Assembly (NCBI GenBank): GCA_963779055.1
Contig: CAVZWN010000001.1
Location: forward strand, 434,001-498,000
Length of the DNA stretch: 64,000 nucleotides
Reading direction: 5' to 3'
From: Sulfurimicrobium sp963779055
GTDB taxonomy: Bacteria > Pseudomonadota > Gammaproteobacteria > Burkholderiales > Sulfuricellaceae
The translations under genes and the position numbers were made by a program. This document shows positions 1-7,941 of the stretch, piece by piece; the first letter of the stretch is position 1; the number at the start of each line of letters is the position of its first letter. Under the pieces are notes generated by a model. It was not told the origin of the DNA. It did no database searches and was given only the letters and a program-made list of their open reading frames with translations.

Positions 1-1
1 A

Positions 2-1039
2 GCCGGATTCGTGAATGCACGCTACCAGGGCGTGGCAGAGCCGACCGATACCAGCTACCCGTTCCATTTCAACACCGGGCGTCTGCGCGACCAGTGGCAC
101 GGCATGACGCGCACCGGCACGGTGGCGCGTCTGTTCAGTCATGCCGAGGAGCCAGTATTGTCCATGAACGCGGAGGACATGCGCTTTGGCGGAATGAAAG
201 ATGGCGACGTGGTGCGTGTGTCCAGCAGGCGCGGTGCCTGCACCGTGCGCGTGCAGGCTTCGCCGGAAATGGAGCAAGCCCAGGTCTTCATGCCCATGCA
301 CTGGGGCAGCCAGTTCATGAACACATCGGGTGCCAATGCGCTGACTGCATCGGCTTGCGACCCGGTGTCGTTCCAGCCGGAACTCAAGCACGCTGCGGTG
401 AATATCCAGAAACTGCCCTATCGCTGGCAGATGGTTGCGTTGCGAAGAAATGGCGCGCTTGCGCTGCTGCCGCGTGTACAGGCGCTGCTGCCCGGATTTC
501 AGCATGCTTCGCTGGGACTTTATGGCCAGGATGAGCCGGTTCTGGTGCTGCGGGTGGCAGGAGACGTGCCGGTTGATCCGATCCTGATCGAGAAGCTTGA
601 CCGCTTGCTGGGTCTGGATGATCACGATGCGATTATCAGCTATGACGACTCCAGGCGCGGCATCTCCAAACGTGTCCTGGTCGATCAGGGCATGGTGACC
701 GGAGCCCGCCTCACAGGCGAAACGAAAGCGCGTGACTGGCTCAAGGAAATGATTGCTGCCGGATTGCCCATTGAGAAAATCCGCCTGTGGGCGCTGGCGC
801 CGGTGAATACGCCGCCCGTGGGTGGCGTTACGCGCGGGAAGATTGTCTGCAACTGCAATAATGTATCCGGGCGGGAAATTCTTGATGCGATCGGGAAGGG
901 GGATGATCTGGCCGCATTGCAAAGCGGACTTCGATGCGGCACTGAATGCGGCTCATGCTTGCCTGAACTGAAACGCATGCTGGCGAAGGCACAGCCAGGC
1001 AGCCGGGCCGATGGCGCTGCCATGGCAAATGCCCGGTGA
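2..1039 (+). CDS. nasA: Assimilatory nitrate reductase catalytic subunit, C-terminal part (5' end outside window)
   Basis: The reading frame is open from the first bases of the window, so the gene is truncated by the window edge; the GTG at 11 is an internal valine rather than a start. The visible 340-odd residues begin with the molybdopterin-dinucleotide-binding domain (TGRLRDQWHGMTRTG, then the MHWGSQFMN stretch), pass through a poorly conserved middle, and end with a BFD-type [2Fe-2S] domain (VCNCNNVSG ... RCGTECGSC, around residues 278-325). This order is typical of cytoplasmic NasA-type nitrate reductases, which reduce nitrate to nitrite for assimilation. nirBD follows on the same strand, consistent with sequential reduction to ammonium, but nirB has its own sigma-54 promoter. 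Confidence 0.9.
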   Translation, partial: AGFVNARYQGVAEPTDTSYPFHFNTGRLRDQWHGMTRTGTVARLFSHAEEPVLSMNAEDMRFGGMKDGDVVRVSSRRGACTVRVQASPEMEQAQVFMPMHWGSQFMNTSGANALTASACDPVSFQPELKHAAVNIQKLPYRWQMVALRRNGALALLPRVQALLPGFQHASLGLYGQDEPVLVLRVAGDVPVDPILIEKLDRLLGLDDHDAIISYDDSRRGISKRVLVDQGMVTGARLTGETKARDWLKEMIAAGLPIEKIRLWALAPVNTPPVGGVTRGKIVCNCNNVSGREILDAIGKGDDLAALQSGLRCGTECGSCLPELKRMLAKAQPGSRADGAAMANAR

Positions 1040-1071
1040 CAATTTTTGCCCCACTCTAGGGCATAAACAAG

Positions 1072-1093
1072 GCACCCTGAGTTAATTGGGTGC
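1072..1093. promoter_or_regulatory. Small inverted repeat between nasA and nirB
   Basis: GCACCC and GGGTGC face each other across 10 bases. It lies after the nasA stop and about 75 bases upstream of the nirB sigma-54 promoter. The arms resemble NtrC half-sites (GCAC/GTGC), but the spacing is wider than the usual enhancer dyad and no T-tract follows, so neither an enhancer nor a terminator is secure. Confidence 0.25.
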
Positions 1094-1167
1094 ATAAACA
1101 GGCGCGGGTACGCAGTTATTTTCTATTCAAGTGTAAAAACAATATCAAATACAATGTGTTGTATATT

Positions 1168-1183
1168 TGGCACGGTGTTTGCT
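1168..1183 (+). promoter_or_regulatory. Sigma-54 (-24/-12) promoter of nirBD
   Basis: TGGCACGGTGTTTGCT matches the RpoN consensus TGGCACG-N4-TTGCW at every fixed position, with the invariant GG and GC separated by 10 bases. The predicted start of transcription is near 1194, about 60 bases before the nirB ATG. Sigma-54 control implies an activator such as NtrC and nitrogen-limitation control of nitrite assimilation. Confidence 0.88.
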
Positions 1184-1253
1184 TTTGAACTCTCCAAGTG
1201 ATTTTTGAGCCCGCTTGTGGCGGGTGTTCCTGAATATTCCTGGAGAAACCTTG

Positions 1254-3794
1254 ATGAAAAAAATCAAACTGGTGATGGTGGGTAACGGCATGGCCGGGGT
1301 GCGCACAATTGAAGAACTGCTCAAGCTTGCGCCGGACATGTACGACATCACGGTCTTCGGCGCCGAGCCGCATGGCAACTACAACCGTATCATGCTGTCC
1401 CCCGTGCTGTCCGGCGAGCAGACCATCAAGGACATCATGCTCAACGATGTGGACTGGTACCAGAAGAATGGCATCACGCTGCATCTCAACAAGAAGATCA
1501 ACAGGATCGACCGCAAAAACCGCGTGGTCTATGCGGAAGACGGCACTTGCGCCGAATATGACCGCATGATTCTTGCCACCGGCTCCAACCCTTTCATCCT
1601 GCCGGTGCCTGGCAAGGATCTGAGCGGTGTGATCGGCTTCCGCGATATCCATGACGTGGATGCCATGATCGATGCATCCCATAAGCACAAGCATGCGGTA
1701 GTGATCGGCGGCGGTTTGCTGGGACTGGAAGCGGCCAATGGCCTCCTGTTGCGCGGCATGGACGTAACCGTGATCCATATTGCCGAATGGCTGATGGAGC
1801 GCCAGCTCGACAGGACTGCCGCCAGGCTGTTGCAAAAGAGTCTGGAAGAAAAGGGGCTGAAATTCCTGCTGCAGAAAGAGACCGAAATGATCGTGGGAAC
1901 CCCAGCCCCCAACCCCTCCCAGCCTCCCCTTGTCAGGGGAGGAGCAGATCTAGGAGGAGCAGATCTAGGGGGTGAGCCAGGCTTCCCCCCTGACAAGGGG
2001 GGATTGAGGGGGGTTAATGCCCATGTTTCCGCCGTGCGTTTCAAGGATGGCAGCGAAATCCCGGCCGATCTGGTGGTGATGGCCGTGGGTATCAGGCCCA
2101 ATACCGCTCTGGCGGAATCAGCCGGTATCCACTGCAATCGCGGCATCGTGGTGAACGACACCATGCAGACCTATGACCCGCGCATTTATGCCATCGGCGA
2201 GTGCGTCAGTCATCGCGGCATCGCCTACGGGCTGGTGGCCCCCCTGTTCGAAATGGCCAAGGTTTGCGCCAACCATCTGGCGGAAATGGGCATTGGCCGC
2301 TACGTGGGTTCGGTGACTTCCACCAAGCTCAAGGTCACCGGCATCGACTTGTTTTCAGCCGGGAATTTCAGCGGCAACGAACATACCGAGGACATCGTGC
2401 TGTCCGACCCGAAAGCCGGTGTGTACAAGAAGCTGGTGATCCAGGATGACAAGCTGGTGGGCGCCTGTCTCTACGGCGATACCGTGGATGGTTCCTGGTA
2501 TTTCCAGTTGTTGCGCGAAGGGCGCAATGTTTCGGATATTCGCGACCACCTCATGTTCGGCCAGAATCACCTCGGTGACGGCGGCCACGCCGGCCAGAAC
2601 AAGGCTGCCGCGATGACCGACGAAATGGAAGTGTGCGGCTGCAACGGCGTGTGCAAGGGCGATATCGTCAAGGCCATCAAGGAAAAGGGCCTGTTCACCC
2701 TGGACGATGTAAAGAAACATACCAAGGCCGCCAGCTCCTGCGGTTCGTGTTCCGGTCTGGTGGAGCAGATTCTCTCTTCCACCCTGGGTGGCGATTATTC
2801 CGCCACCCCGGCCGTCAAGCCGATATGCGGCTGCACCGAGCATACACATGATGAAGTGCGCGCCGTGATTCGCGACCATAAACTGCTCTCCATTCCGGAT
2901 GTCATGAAGTTCATGGAATGGCGCACTCCGGACGGCTGTGCCACCTGCCGTCCGGCACTTAACTACTACCTGATCTCCGCCTGGCCCGGCGAGGCCAAAG
3001 ACGATGCCCAGTCGCGCTTCGTCAACGAGCGCGTTCATGCGAACATCCAGAAGGATGGCACCTATTCCGTGGTGCCGCGCATGTGGGGTGGTAAAACCAC
3101 GGCAGCCGACCTGCGCCGTATCGCCGACGTGGCGGACAAGTACGCCGTGCCCATGATCCGTGTGACCGGCGGGCAGCGCATCGATCTGTTCGGTATCAAG
3201 AAGGAAGACCTGCCTGGCGTATGGGCCGATCTGGACATGCCGTCCGGCCATGCCTACGGCAAGGCGCTGCGCACGGTGAAAACCTGCATCGGCAGCGAAT
3301 TCTGCCGCTTCGGCACGCAGAACTCCACCCAGATGGGCATCGATCTGGAAAAAGCTTTCTGGAAAATGTGGGCACCCCACAAGGTCAAGTTTGCCGTCTC
3401 CGGCTGCCCGCGCAACTGCGCCGAGGCCGCCATCAAGGACGTGGGCATCATCGGCGTGGATTCCGGCTGGGAAATCTACGTCGGCGGCAACGGCGGCATC
3501 AAGACCGAAGTTGCAGAATTTCTGGTCAAGGTCAAAACGCCGGAAGAAGTGCTGGAATACAGCGGTGCCTTCATCCAGGCCTACCGCGAAGAAGCGCGCT
3601 ATCTGGACCGCACCGTGCACTGGATACAGCGCGTGGGTATGGATTACGTGAAAAAGCGCGTGCTTGAAGATGAAGCCGGTCGCAAGGCGTTGTACCAGCG
3701 CCTGCTTTACGCACTTTCGGTGGAAAAGGACCCCTGGAAGGAAAGGGCCACGGAAGGTGTCGCCAAGCACGAATTCGAGATTTTGTCGGTGTAA
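1254..3794 (+). CDS. nirB: Nitrite reductase [NAD(P)H] large subunit, with an in-frame repeat insertion
   Basis: Cytoplasmic enzyme reducing nitrite to ammonium with NAD(P)H. ATG 1254 is chosen because GGAGAAA lies just upstream and MKKIKLVMVGNGMAGVRTIE is the usual N-terminus; the frame opens further upstream but without support. The 846 residues show an FAD/NAD(P)-binding oxidoreductase part (VVIGGGLLGLEAA near residue 145), a BFD [2Fe-2S] domain (CGCNGVC ... SSCGSC, from about 458), a second cysteine module (ICGC ... CATCRP), and the sulfite/nitrite reductase part with the sirohaem-[4Fe-4S] ligands CIGSEFC and SGCPRNC. Oddity: residues about 216-255 are low-complexity (PNPSQPPLVRGG ... PPDKGGLRGV), encoded by a GC-rich palindromic repeat that interrupts the oxidoreductase domain between TEMIV and HVSAVRFKDG without breaking the frame. 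nirD follows. Confidence 0.95.
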   Translation: MKKIKLVMVGNGMAGVRTIEELLKLAPDMYDITVFGAEPHGNYNRIMLSPVLSGEQTIKDIMLNDVDWYQKNGITLHLNKKINRIDRKNRVVYAEDGTCAEYDRMILATGSNPFILPVPGKDLSGVIGFRDIHDVDAMIDASHKHKHAVVIGGGLLGLEAANGLLLRGMDVTVIHIAEWLMERQLDRTAARLLQKSLEEKGLKFLLQKETEMIVGTPAPNPSQPPLVRGGADLGGADLGGEPGFPPDKGGLRGVNAHVSAVRFKDGSEIPADLVVMAVGIRPNTALAESAGIHCNRGIVVNDTMQTYDPRIYAIGECVSHRGIAYGLVAPLFEMAKVCANHLAEMGIGRYVGSVTSTKLKVTGIDLFSAGNFSGNEHTEDIVLSDPKAGVYKKLVIQDDKLVGACLYGDTVDGSWYFQLLREGRNVSDIRDHLMFGQNHLGDGGHAGQNKAAAMTDEMEVCGCNGVCKGDIVKAIKEKGLFTLDDVKKHTKAASSCGSCSGLVEQILSSTLGGDYSATPAVKPICGCTEHTHDEVRAVIRDHKLLSIPDVMKFMEWRTPDGCATCRPALNYYLISAWPGEAKDDAQSRFVNERVHANIQKDGTYSVVPRMWGGKTTAADLRRIADVADKYAVPMIRVTGGQRIDLFGIKKEDLPGVWADLDMPSGHAYGKALRTVKTCIGSEFCRFGTQNSTQMGIDLEKAFWKMWAPHKVKFAVSGCPRNCAEAAIKDVGIIGVDSGWEIYVGGNGGIKTEVAEFLVKVKTPEEVLEYSGAFIQAYREEARYLDRTVHWIQRVGMDYVKKRVLEDEAGRKALYQRLLYALSVEKDPWKERATEGVAKHEFEILSV
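1906..2017. repeat. GC-rich palindromic repeat inside nirB (copy 1)
   Basis: Begins CCCCCAACCCCTCCCAGCCT and ends GGGGGGATTGAGGGGGGTTA; the internal CCCCTTGTCAGGGG and CCCCCCTGACAAGGGGGG form hairpins. The same two ends, and the internal CAGGGGAGG-GCAGATC motif, recur in opposite orientation in the intergenic copy at 24263-24396. Within this copy the 15-mer GGAGGAGCAGATCTA is duplicated in tandem (1938-1952, 1953-1967). All of it is translated in the nirB frame. Confidence 0.85.
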
Positions 3795-3797
3795 GAC

Positions 3798-3868
3798 GTG
3801 AAATGTGAAGGCGCTTCGCTGTGAAAGGTGAATGGAAATTCCCTCACCCTTCACCCTTCACATTTCAC
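3798..3868. repeat. Inverted repeat between nirB and nirD
   Basis: GTGAAATGTGAAGG (3798-3811) is exactly complementary to CCTTCACATTTCAC (3855-3868). The centre holds further variants of the same GTGAA(A/T)GG heptad. It lies within an operon gap of 108 bases, ending 34 bases before the nirD start, so it could fold in the nirBD mRNA. The short-period arms look like an intergenic repeat rather than a terminator, as no T-tract follows. Confidence 0.75.
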
Positions 3869-3902
3869 CATTCATATTGCAATCCAACATCAGGAGATTT
3901 AC

Positions 3903-4211
3903 ATGAGCAACTGGATCAGAGTCGCGCCGCTGAGCGATTTTCCCAAGCTGGGTGCGCGCGTGGTGCGCCATGACGGCAAGGAAATCGCCGTGTTCCGCAA
4001 TGCCGGTGAAGACGTTTTCGCCATGAACGATAAATGTCCGCACAAGGGCGGCCCGCTTTCCCAGGGCATTGTTTCCGGCAATACCGTCACCTGCCCGCTG
4101 CATGGCATGAACATCTGCTTCGAAGACGGCATGGCACAGGCCCCGGACGAGGGCTGTGTCGGCACCTATCCCGTCAAGGTGGAGGAGGGCGTGGTCTTCC
4201 TGCAGATTTAA
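3903..4211 (+). CDS. nirD: Nitrite reductase [NAD(P)H] small subunit (Rieske)
   Basis: A 102-residue Rieske-type [2Fe-2S] protein that partners NirB. The cluster ligands are in CPHKGGPLSQG and CPLHGM, giving the C-x-H ... C-x2-H pattern. ATG 3903 is preceded by CAGGAG at a good distance; the frame extends upstream into the repeat but that part has no support. The gene is 108 bases behind nirB and is expected to be co-transcribed from the sigma-54 promoter. Length is normal for the family. Confidence 0.95.
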   Translation: MSNWIRVAPLSDFPKLGARVVRHDGKEIAVFRNAGEDVFAMNDKCPHKGGPLSQGIVSGNTVTCPLHGMNICFEDGMAQAPDEGCVGTYPVKVEEGVVFLQI

Positions 4212-4337
4212 TCCACTCACTCCCCGGCAGGGGGTTGTGGATGCTGGGGGTTATGGACAATCTGGGTTTATAATCGTTGCCACGAAAATGATCGTTTTCT
4301 CAATTTTTACCGGTAAATGCCGGGTGGATAAATCGAA

Positions 4338-4802
4338 ATGGCAACGGAACAGAGCAACAAGACCTATGAAGTGGGCTTCTCGACTGAGAAGATGCAGCAC
4401 ATTTTTTATGTGAGCTGCCCGGATGATGCGGATGCAAAAACATTTGCACATGCGGTTTTTCATTATTACGACACACCCGAGGTATGGGGCAGAAAGCTGG
4501 GTGTAACCGCCATCGCCGTAACAAAACCGGCCAATTGCATCCCGGATTTCCTGCATATCGGTCTGGTGGATAAAACCGAACTGCCAATGCCGGACGAAAG
4601 CGAGGAATCGCACCAGGCCGTCAGGAAAGTCATACAGCAGGTCATGGATGCCGGATATGTGCCGATGGCTATCTACGACGAAGAAAACAAGACCATGACT
4701 GTCTATGCTACGAAAAAAGTGGAAGTAGACCCGCAAACCGGCGCAGCCAGTGTCGTTCTGAATTTCAGCCTGTTCGGGGGCACCGTAGGCAAAGGGCGTT
4801 AA
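4338..4802 (+). CDS. Conserved-looking hypothetical protein, 154 aa
   Basis: Starts at ATG 4338 (MATEQSNKTYEVGFSTEKMQ) without a clear ribosome binding site. The protein is soluble, acidic in the middle, with no signal peptide, membrane segment or cofactor motif that I recognise. Notable stretches are HIFYVSCPDDADAKTFAHAV and GYVPMAIYDEENKTMTVYAT; a compact alpha/beta fold is likely. It is 126 bases after nirD. A TATAAT hexamer at 4269-4274 could be its own -10 box, but no good -35 is seen. A role linked to nitrogen assimilation is only guessed from position. Confidence 0.7.
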   Translation: MATEQSNKTYEVGFSTEKMQHIFYVSCPDDADAKTFAHAVFHYYDTPEVWGRKLGVTAIAVTKPANCIPDFLHIGLVDKTELPMPDESEESHQAVRKVIQQVMDAGYVPMAIYDEENKTMTVYATKKVEVDPQTGAASVVLNFSLFGGTVGKGR

Positions 4803-4807
4803 GGCAA

Positions 4808-5917
4808 CTATTCCCGGTTTCGTTTGTTCGCATCGTAAACAATGCGGTAAATCGCCCCTGCCTTGTCGTCCGAAACCAGCAGGGCGCCGTCCGGCATGAC
4901 TTGCAGATCCACCGGACGTCCCCAGGCGAACCCGAAACGCAGCCAGCCTTCGGCAAAAACTTCATAGCTGTCTGGACGGCCATCTTTCAGCCGGACCAGG
5001 GTAATGCGGTATCCGCTGGGCGGAAAGCGGTTCCAAGAGCCATGCTCGGCGATGAAAATCTGCTTGCGGTAGGACACCGGAAACTGCGTGCCGGTGTAGA
5101 AGCGCATCCCCAGAGAGGCTACGTGGGCGCCCAGTTCCTGTGCCGCCGGGATGAATTCGTTACAGCTCCTTTTGGTGCCGAACTCTGGGTCGGCAATGTT
5201 CCTGCCGTGGCAATAGGGATAGCCGAAGTGCATGCCGGGCCGGGGGGCATGGTTCAATTCATCGGGCGGGGATTCGTTGCCCAGCCAGTCGCGGCCATTG
5301 TCGGTGAACCACAATTCTTTTGTCGCGGGGTGCCAGTCGAATCCCACGCTGTTGCGCACGCCGCTGGCGAAGCGCTCCAGTCCGCTACCGTCTGCCCGCA
5401 TGCGGAAAATCGCGGCATAGCGCACCGGGTCGGGCTCGCAGATGTTGCAAGGCGCTCCGACCGGCACGTAGAGCAGGCCATCCGGCCCGAAGCGGATGAA
5501 TTTCCAGCCGTGGTGCGCATCTGCAGGAAAACTGTCATTTACCACAACCGGGCGGGGCGGCTTGTCGAGACGGGTTTCAATGGCGTCGTAGCGCAGGATG
5601 CGGTTCACTTCGGCCACGTAGAGCGCGTCGTCGCGAAAGGCGACGCCGTTGGGCATGTTCAGGCCGGAGGCAAGCGTCAGAACGCGGTCCGCCCGCCCGT
5701 CATCATTGGTATCCTGCAACGCATAAACCTTGCCCTCGCCGCGCGTACCGACAAATAGTGTTCCATCCGGCCCAAGCGTCATCGAACGGGCACCCGGAAG
5801 TTTGTCTGCAAAAATGCTTATGCTGAATCCGGGCGGCAGGCGGATGTCGCCCAGCGGCAGATCACCGGCAAACGCGGGGAAACTTGTGGCCAGCAGGAAG
5901 AAAAACAGACGCATCAT
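4808..5917 (-). CDS. Exported PQQ-dependent sugar dehydrogenase-like protein (sorbosone dehydrogenase family)
   Basis: About 369 residues with a cleavable signal peptide (MMRLFFFLLATSFPAFAGDL), so periplasmic or secreted. Two adjacent ATGs (5917 and 5914) lie behind AAGGGGCTCCAG; the frame extends ten codons further upstream without support. The body is a six-bladed propeller of the glucose/sorbosone dehydrogenase type: repeated DGTLFVGTRGEG, NGVAFRDDALYVAE, the AEHGSWNR motif and the terminal GFAWGRPVDLQVMPDGALLV. The substrate cannot be read from sequence. It converges with the preceding hypothetical gene (5 bases between stops) and is followed upstream by an intergenic repeat. Confidence 0.85.
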   Translation of the reverse strand: MMRLFFFLLATSFPAFAGDLPLGDIRLPPGFSISIFADKLPGARSMTLGPDGTLFVGTRGEGKVYALQDTNDDGRADRVLTLASGLNMPNGVAFRDDALYVAEVNRILRYDAIETRLDKPPRPVVVNDSFPADAHHGWKFIRFGPDGLLYVPVGAPCNICEPDPVRYAAIFRMRADGSGLERFASGVRNSVGFDWHPATKELWFTDNGRDWLGNESPPDELNHAPRPGMHFGYPYCHGRNIADPEFGTKRSCNEFIPAAQELGAHVASLGMRFYTGTQFPVSYRKQIFIAEHGSWNRFPPSGYRITLVRLKDGRPDSYEVFAEGWLRFGFAWGRPVDLQVMPDGALLVSDDKAGAIYRIVYDANKRNRE

Positions 5918-5962
5918 CTGGAGCCCCTTCTGGCAAGATTGATTCAAGCTGAATAATGCAGT

Positions 5963-6078
5963 TAGCCACAGAGAACACAGAGAAGATCAAATGCTTCTTT
6001 AAGATTCTGTGCACACCCATCAGGTGATTGACTGGAAACCCGTTCTATCTCTGTGCCCTCTGTGATCTCTGTGGCCTA
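5963..6078. repeat. CACAGAG-type intergenic inverted repeat (copy 1)
   Basis: Left arm TAGCCACAGAGAACACAGAG and right arm CTCTGTGATCTCTGTGGCCTA are near-complementary; the core has TCTGTGCACACCCAT. A second, related element lies at 36469-36616. The stretch 5918-6147 between the sorbosone-type dehydrogenase and the kinase gene has no gene besides this. Confidence 0.8.
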
Positions 6079-6147
6079 CCGGGGTTTTCAGGCTCTAATC
6101 ACCGGCGCCCGCCATAAATAGAGTTTGTCTGATAGCGTAAGTTCCGG

Positions 6148-7875
6148 TCAGCCTGTCAGCAGCCAATAGCCCAGAACCAGAATCACCGCCAGCTGGATCA
6201 ATGACAATCCTTTCCAGAATCCCAGCGGATTGCGCTCCAGCAAGGGACGGCTGCGTCCTTCATTGAGCAGGCTCTGGTTCGGGCGGGTCAGGTCGGCGAT
6301 GAATTCGGATTCGATTTCATAGCGTCTGCCGGGATGCGGATGGGTGGCTTTCTCCAGCGCGGCATCCACCCAGTCCGGAATGGCGGGATTGTGCAGACGC
6401 GCTGAAGTGTAAGTGAATTTCTTGCGTGCGGCCTGTTCGGGCGTGATGTCGCCGTAGGGCAATTTTCCCGTGAGCATTTCATAGGCGATGATGCCCAGCG
6501 AGAAGATGTCCGAGCGGTGGGTGCCTTGCTCGCCCCTGAAGTATTCCGGGGCCGAATAGCTTGCCGTGCCGACGATATGATTGTGCTCCAGCACGGTCTG
6601 GGTCTCGGCCAGGCCTGCAATGCGCGTGGAACCGAAGTCGATGATTTTCAGGGTGTTGTTGCGGTCGATCAGGATGTTGTCCGGCTTCAGGTCCTGATGA
6701 ATCATTTCCATCCGGTGCATGGCGCGCAAGCCGCGCGCAATCTGGTCCACCGTTGCACGAACCTGGTCAACACCGGGGCCTGGGTTGTTACGGATCCATT
6801 GGCGCAGGGTCTGTCCCTCGATGTACTCGACCACGCTGTAGAGAAACGTGCGCGGTCGTGCAGTTCGATCGCAGACCTTGATCAGATGTGGCGAATCCAG
6901 GCGTTTTGCGACCCATTCTTCGAGCAGGAACTGCTCGATATAGAGTGGATCATCGTTGTAGTTCTGCGAGGGCGTTTTGATGACGACTTTTTGCCCCGGC
7001 GAGTCCAGCGTGTCTTCCGCAAGATAGACCTGGCTGCGCGAGGTGGCATTCAGCTCGCGCAGGATGCGGTAGCCATCCAGAACCTGCCCGGCCTTGAGGT
7101 CGGGCGGGAAGGGCAGGCGGGTCAGTTGCTCGAAGAATTCCCCCTTGTCGGCTAGCGGTAGCGCATCGATGCGCACGACCTGGCAGGTGATGTTGTCCTG
7201 ACTGCCTTGCCTGAGGGCATGCCCGACCAGCGCTTCGGCGCATTGCTGGGCTTCTGGGAGAAGCGTGTTCAGGATCTGTTCGATTTCCTCCACGCGCAGC
7301 ACATCGTGCACACCATCCGTGGTCAGAATGAAGCAGTCGCCAGCCTGAAGGGGGCGGGTGTGATAGTCGATATCCAGGCGCGCATCGATGCCCATGGCAC
7401 GGGCCAGATAGTCGGTCTTGTCGCCGAAATGCACGCGATGGTCCTGAGTGATGCACTCAAGCTGGCCTTCGCGTAGCAGATAGATGCGGCTGTCACCGAC
7501 GTGAAACAGGTGGGCGGTCCGGGATTTCAGCACAATGGCGCTGAAGGTGGTTGCCAGGCCGCAATTGCCGGCGTAGAGTTTTTGCCCCTGGTTGTAGAGC
7601 CACAGGTTCAGCGCGCCCAGCACCTTGGTGGCGGCATGCTTGGTCGACCAGGAATCGGGGGTGCTGTAGTAATCGTCCAGAAACTGACGTACGGCGATCT
7701 GGCTGGCATCCTTCCCGCCTTCGCTGGCACTGACCCCGTCGGCAATGGCGATGCACATGCCTTTGCTGTCCAGAGTGGCATCTGCGGGCATCAAGGCGCC
7801 GTAGAAATCCTCGTTCTGCGGCTTGATGCCGGCAATCGAATACTGTCCCAGGCTGACGGTCAGGGTTTTGCTCAT
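6148..7875 (-). CDS. PP2C-type phosphatase fused to Ser/Thr protein kinase, membrane-anchored
   Basis: 575 residues in three parts. Residues 1-240 are a PP2C phosphatase (NEDFYGA, IADGVSASEGG, HVGDSRIYLL, TTDGVHDVL, GSQDNIT: the metal-binding Asp/Gly motifs are present). Residues about 265-530 are an Hanks-type kinase with the VVIK lysine, HQDLKPDNIL catalytic loop, DFG in KIIDFGSTR, and GTASYSAPE. A single C-terminal membrane helix (about 553-573) puts both enzymes in the cytoplasm. ATG 7875 has GGAG upstream. The gene lies 66 bases downstream of the nitrate transporter on the same strand and probably shares its sigma-54 promoter, suggesting control of nitrate uptake or assimilation by reversible phosphorylation (inference). 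Confidence 0.93.
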   Translation of the reverse strand: MSKTLTVSLGQYSIAGIKPQNEDFYGALMPADATLDSKGMCIAIADGVSASEGGKDASQIAVRQFLDDYYSTPDSWSTKHAATKVLGALNLWLYNQGQKLYAGNCGLATTFSAIVLKSRTAHLFHVGDSRIYLLREGQLECITQDHRVHFGDKTDYLARAMGIDARLDIDYHTRPLQAGDCFILTTDGVHDVLRVEEIEQILNTLLPEAQQCAEALVGHALRQGSQDNITCQVVRIDALPLADKGEFFEQLTRLPFPPDLKAGQVLDGYRILRELNATSRSQVYLAEDTLDSPGQKVVIKTPSQNYNDDPLYIEQFLLEEWVAKRLDSPHLIKVCDRTARPRTFLYSVVEYIEGQTLRQWIRNNPGPGVDQVRATVDQIARGLRAMHRMEMIHQDLKPDNILIDRNNTLKIIDFGSTRIAGLAETQTVLEHNHIVGTASYSAPEYFRGEQGTHRSDIFSLGIIAYEMLTGKLPYGDITPEQAARKKFTYTSARLHNPAIPDWVDAALEKATHPHPGRRYEIESEFIADLTRPNQSLLNEGRSRPLLERNPLGFWKGLSLIQLAVILVLGYWLLTG

Positions 7876-7941
7876 ATTTGCTCCCGCAAGGCGTGACAGC
7901 CAACCCCACCGCAGCGGGATTGGCTGTTGACGGCGTGACGG

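Noticed and set aside
2355..3854. 499-codon open frame antisense to nirB
   Set aside because: The plus-strand NirB is unmistakable over the same bases; the antisense frame has low-complexity His/Ala/Gly content typical of shadow frames in high-GC DNA.
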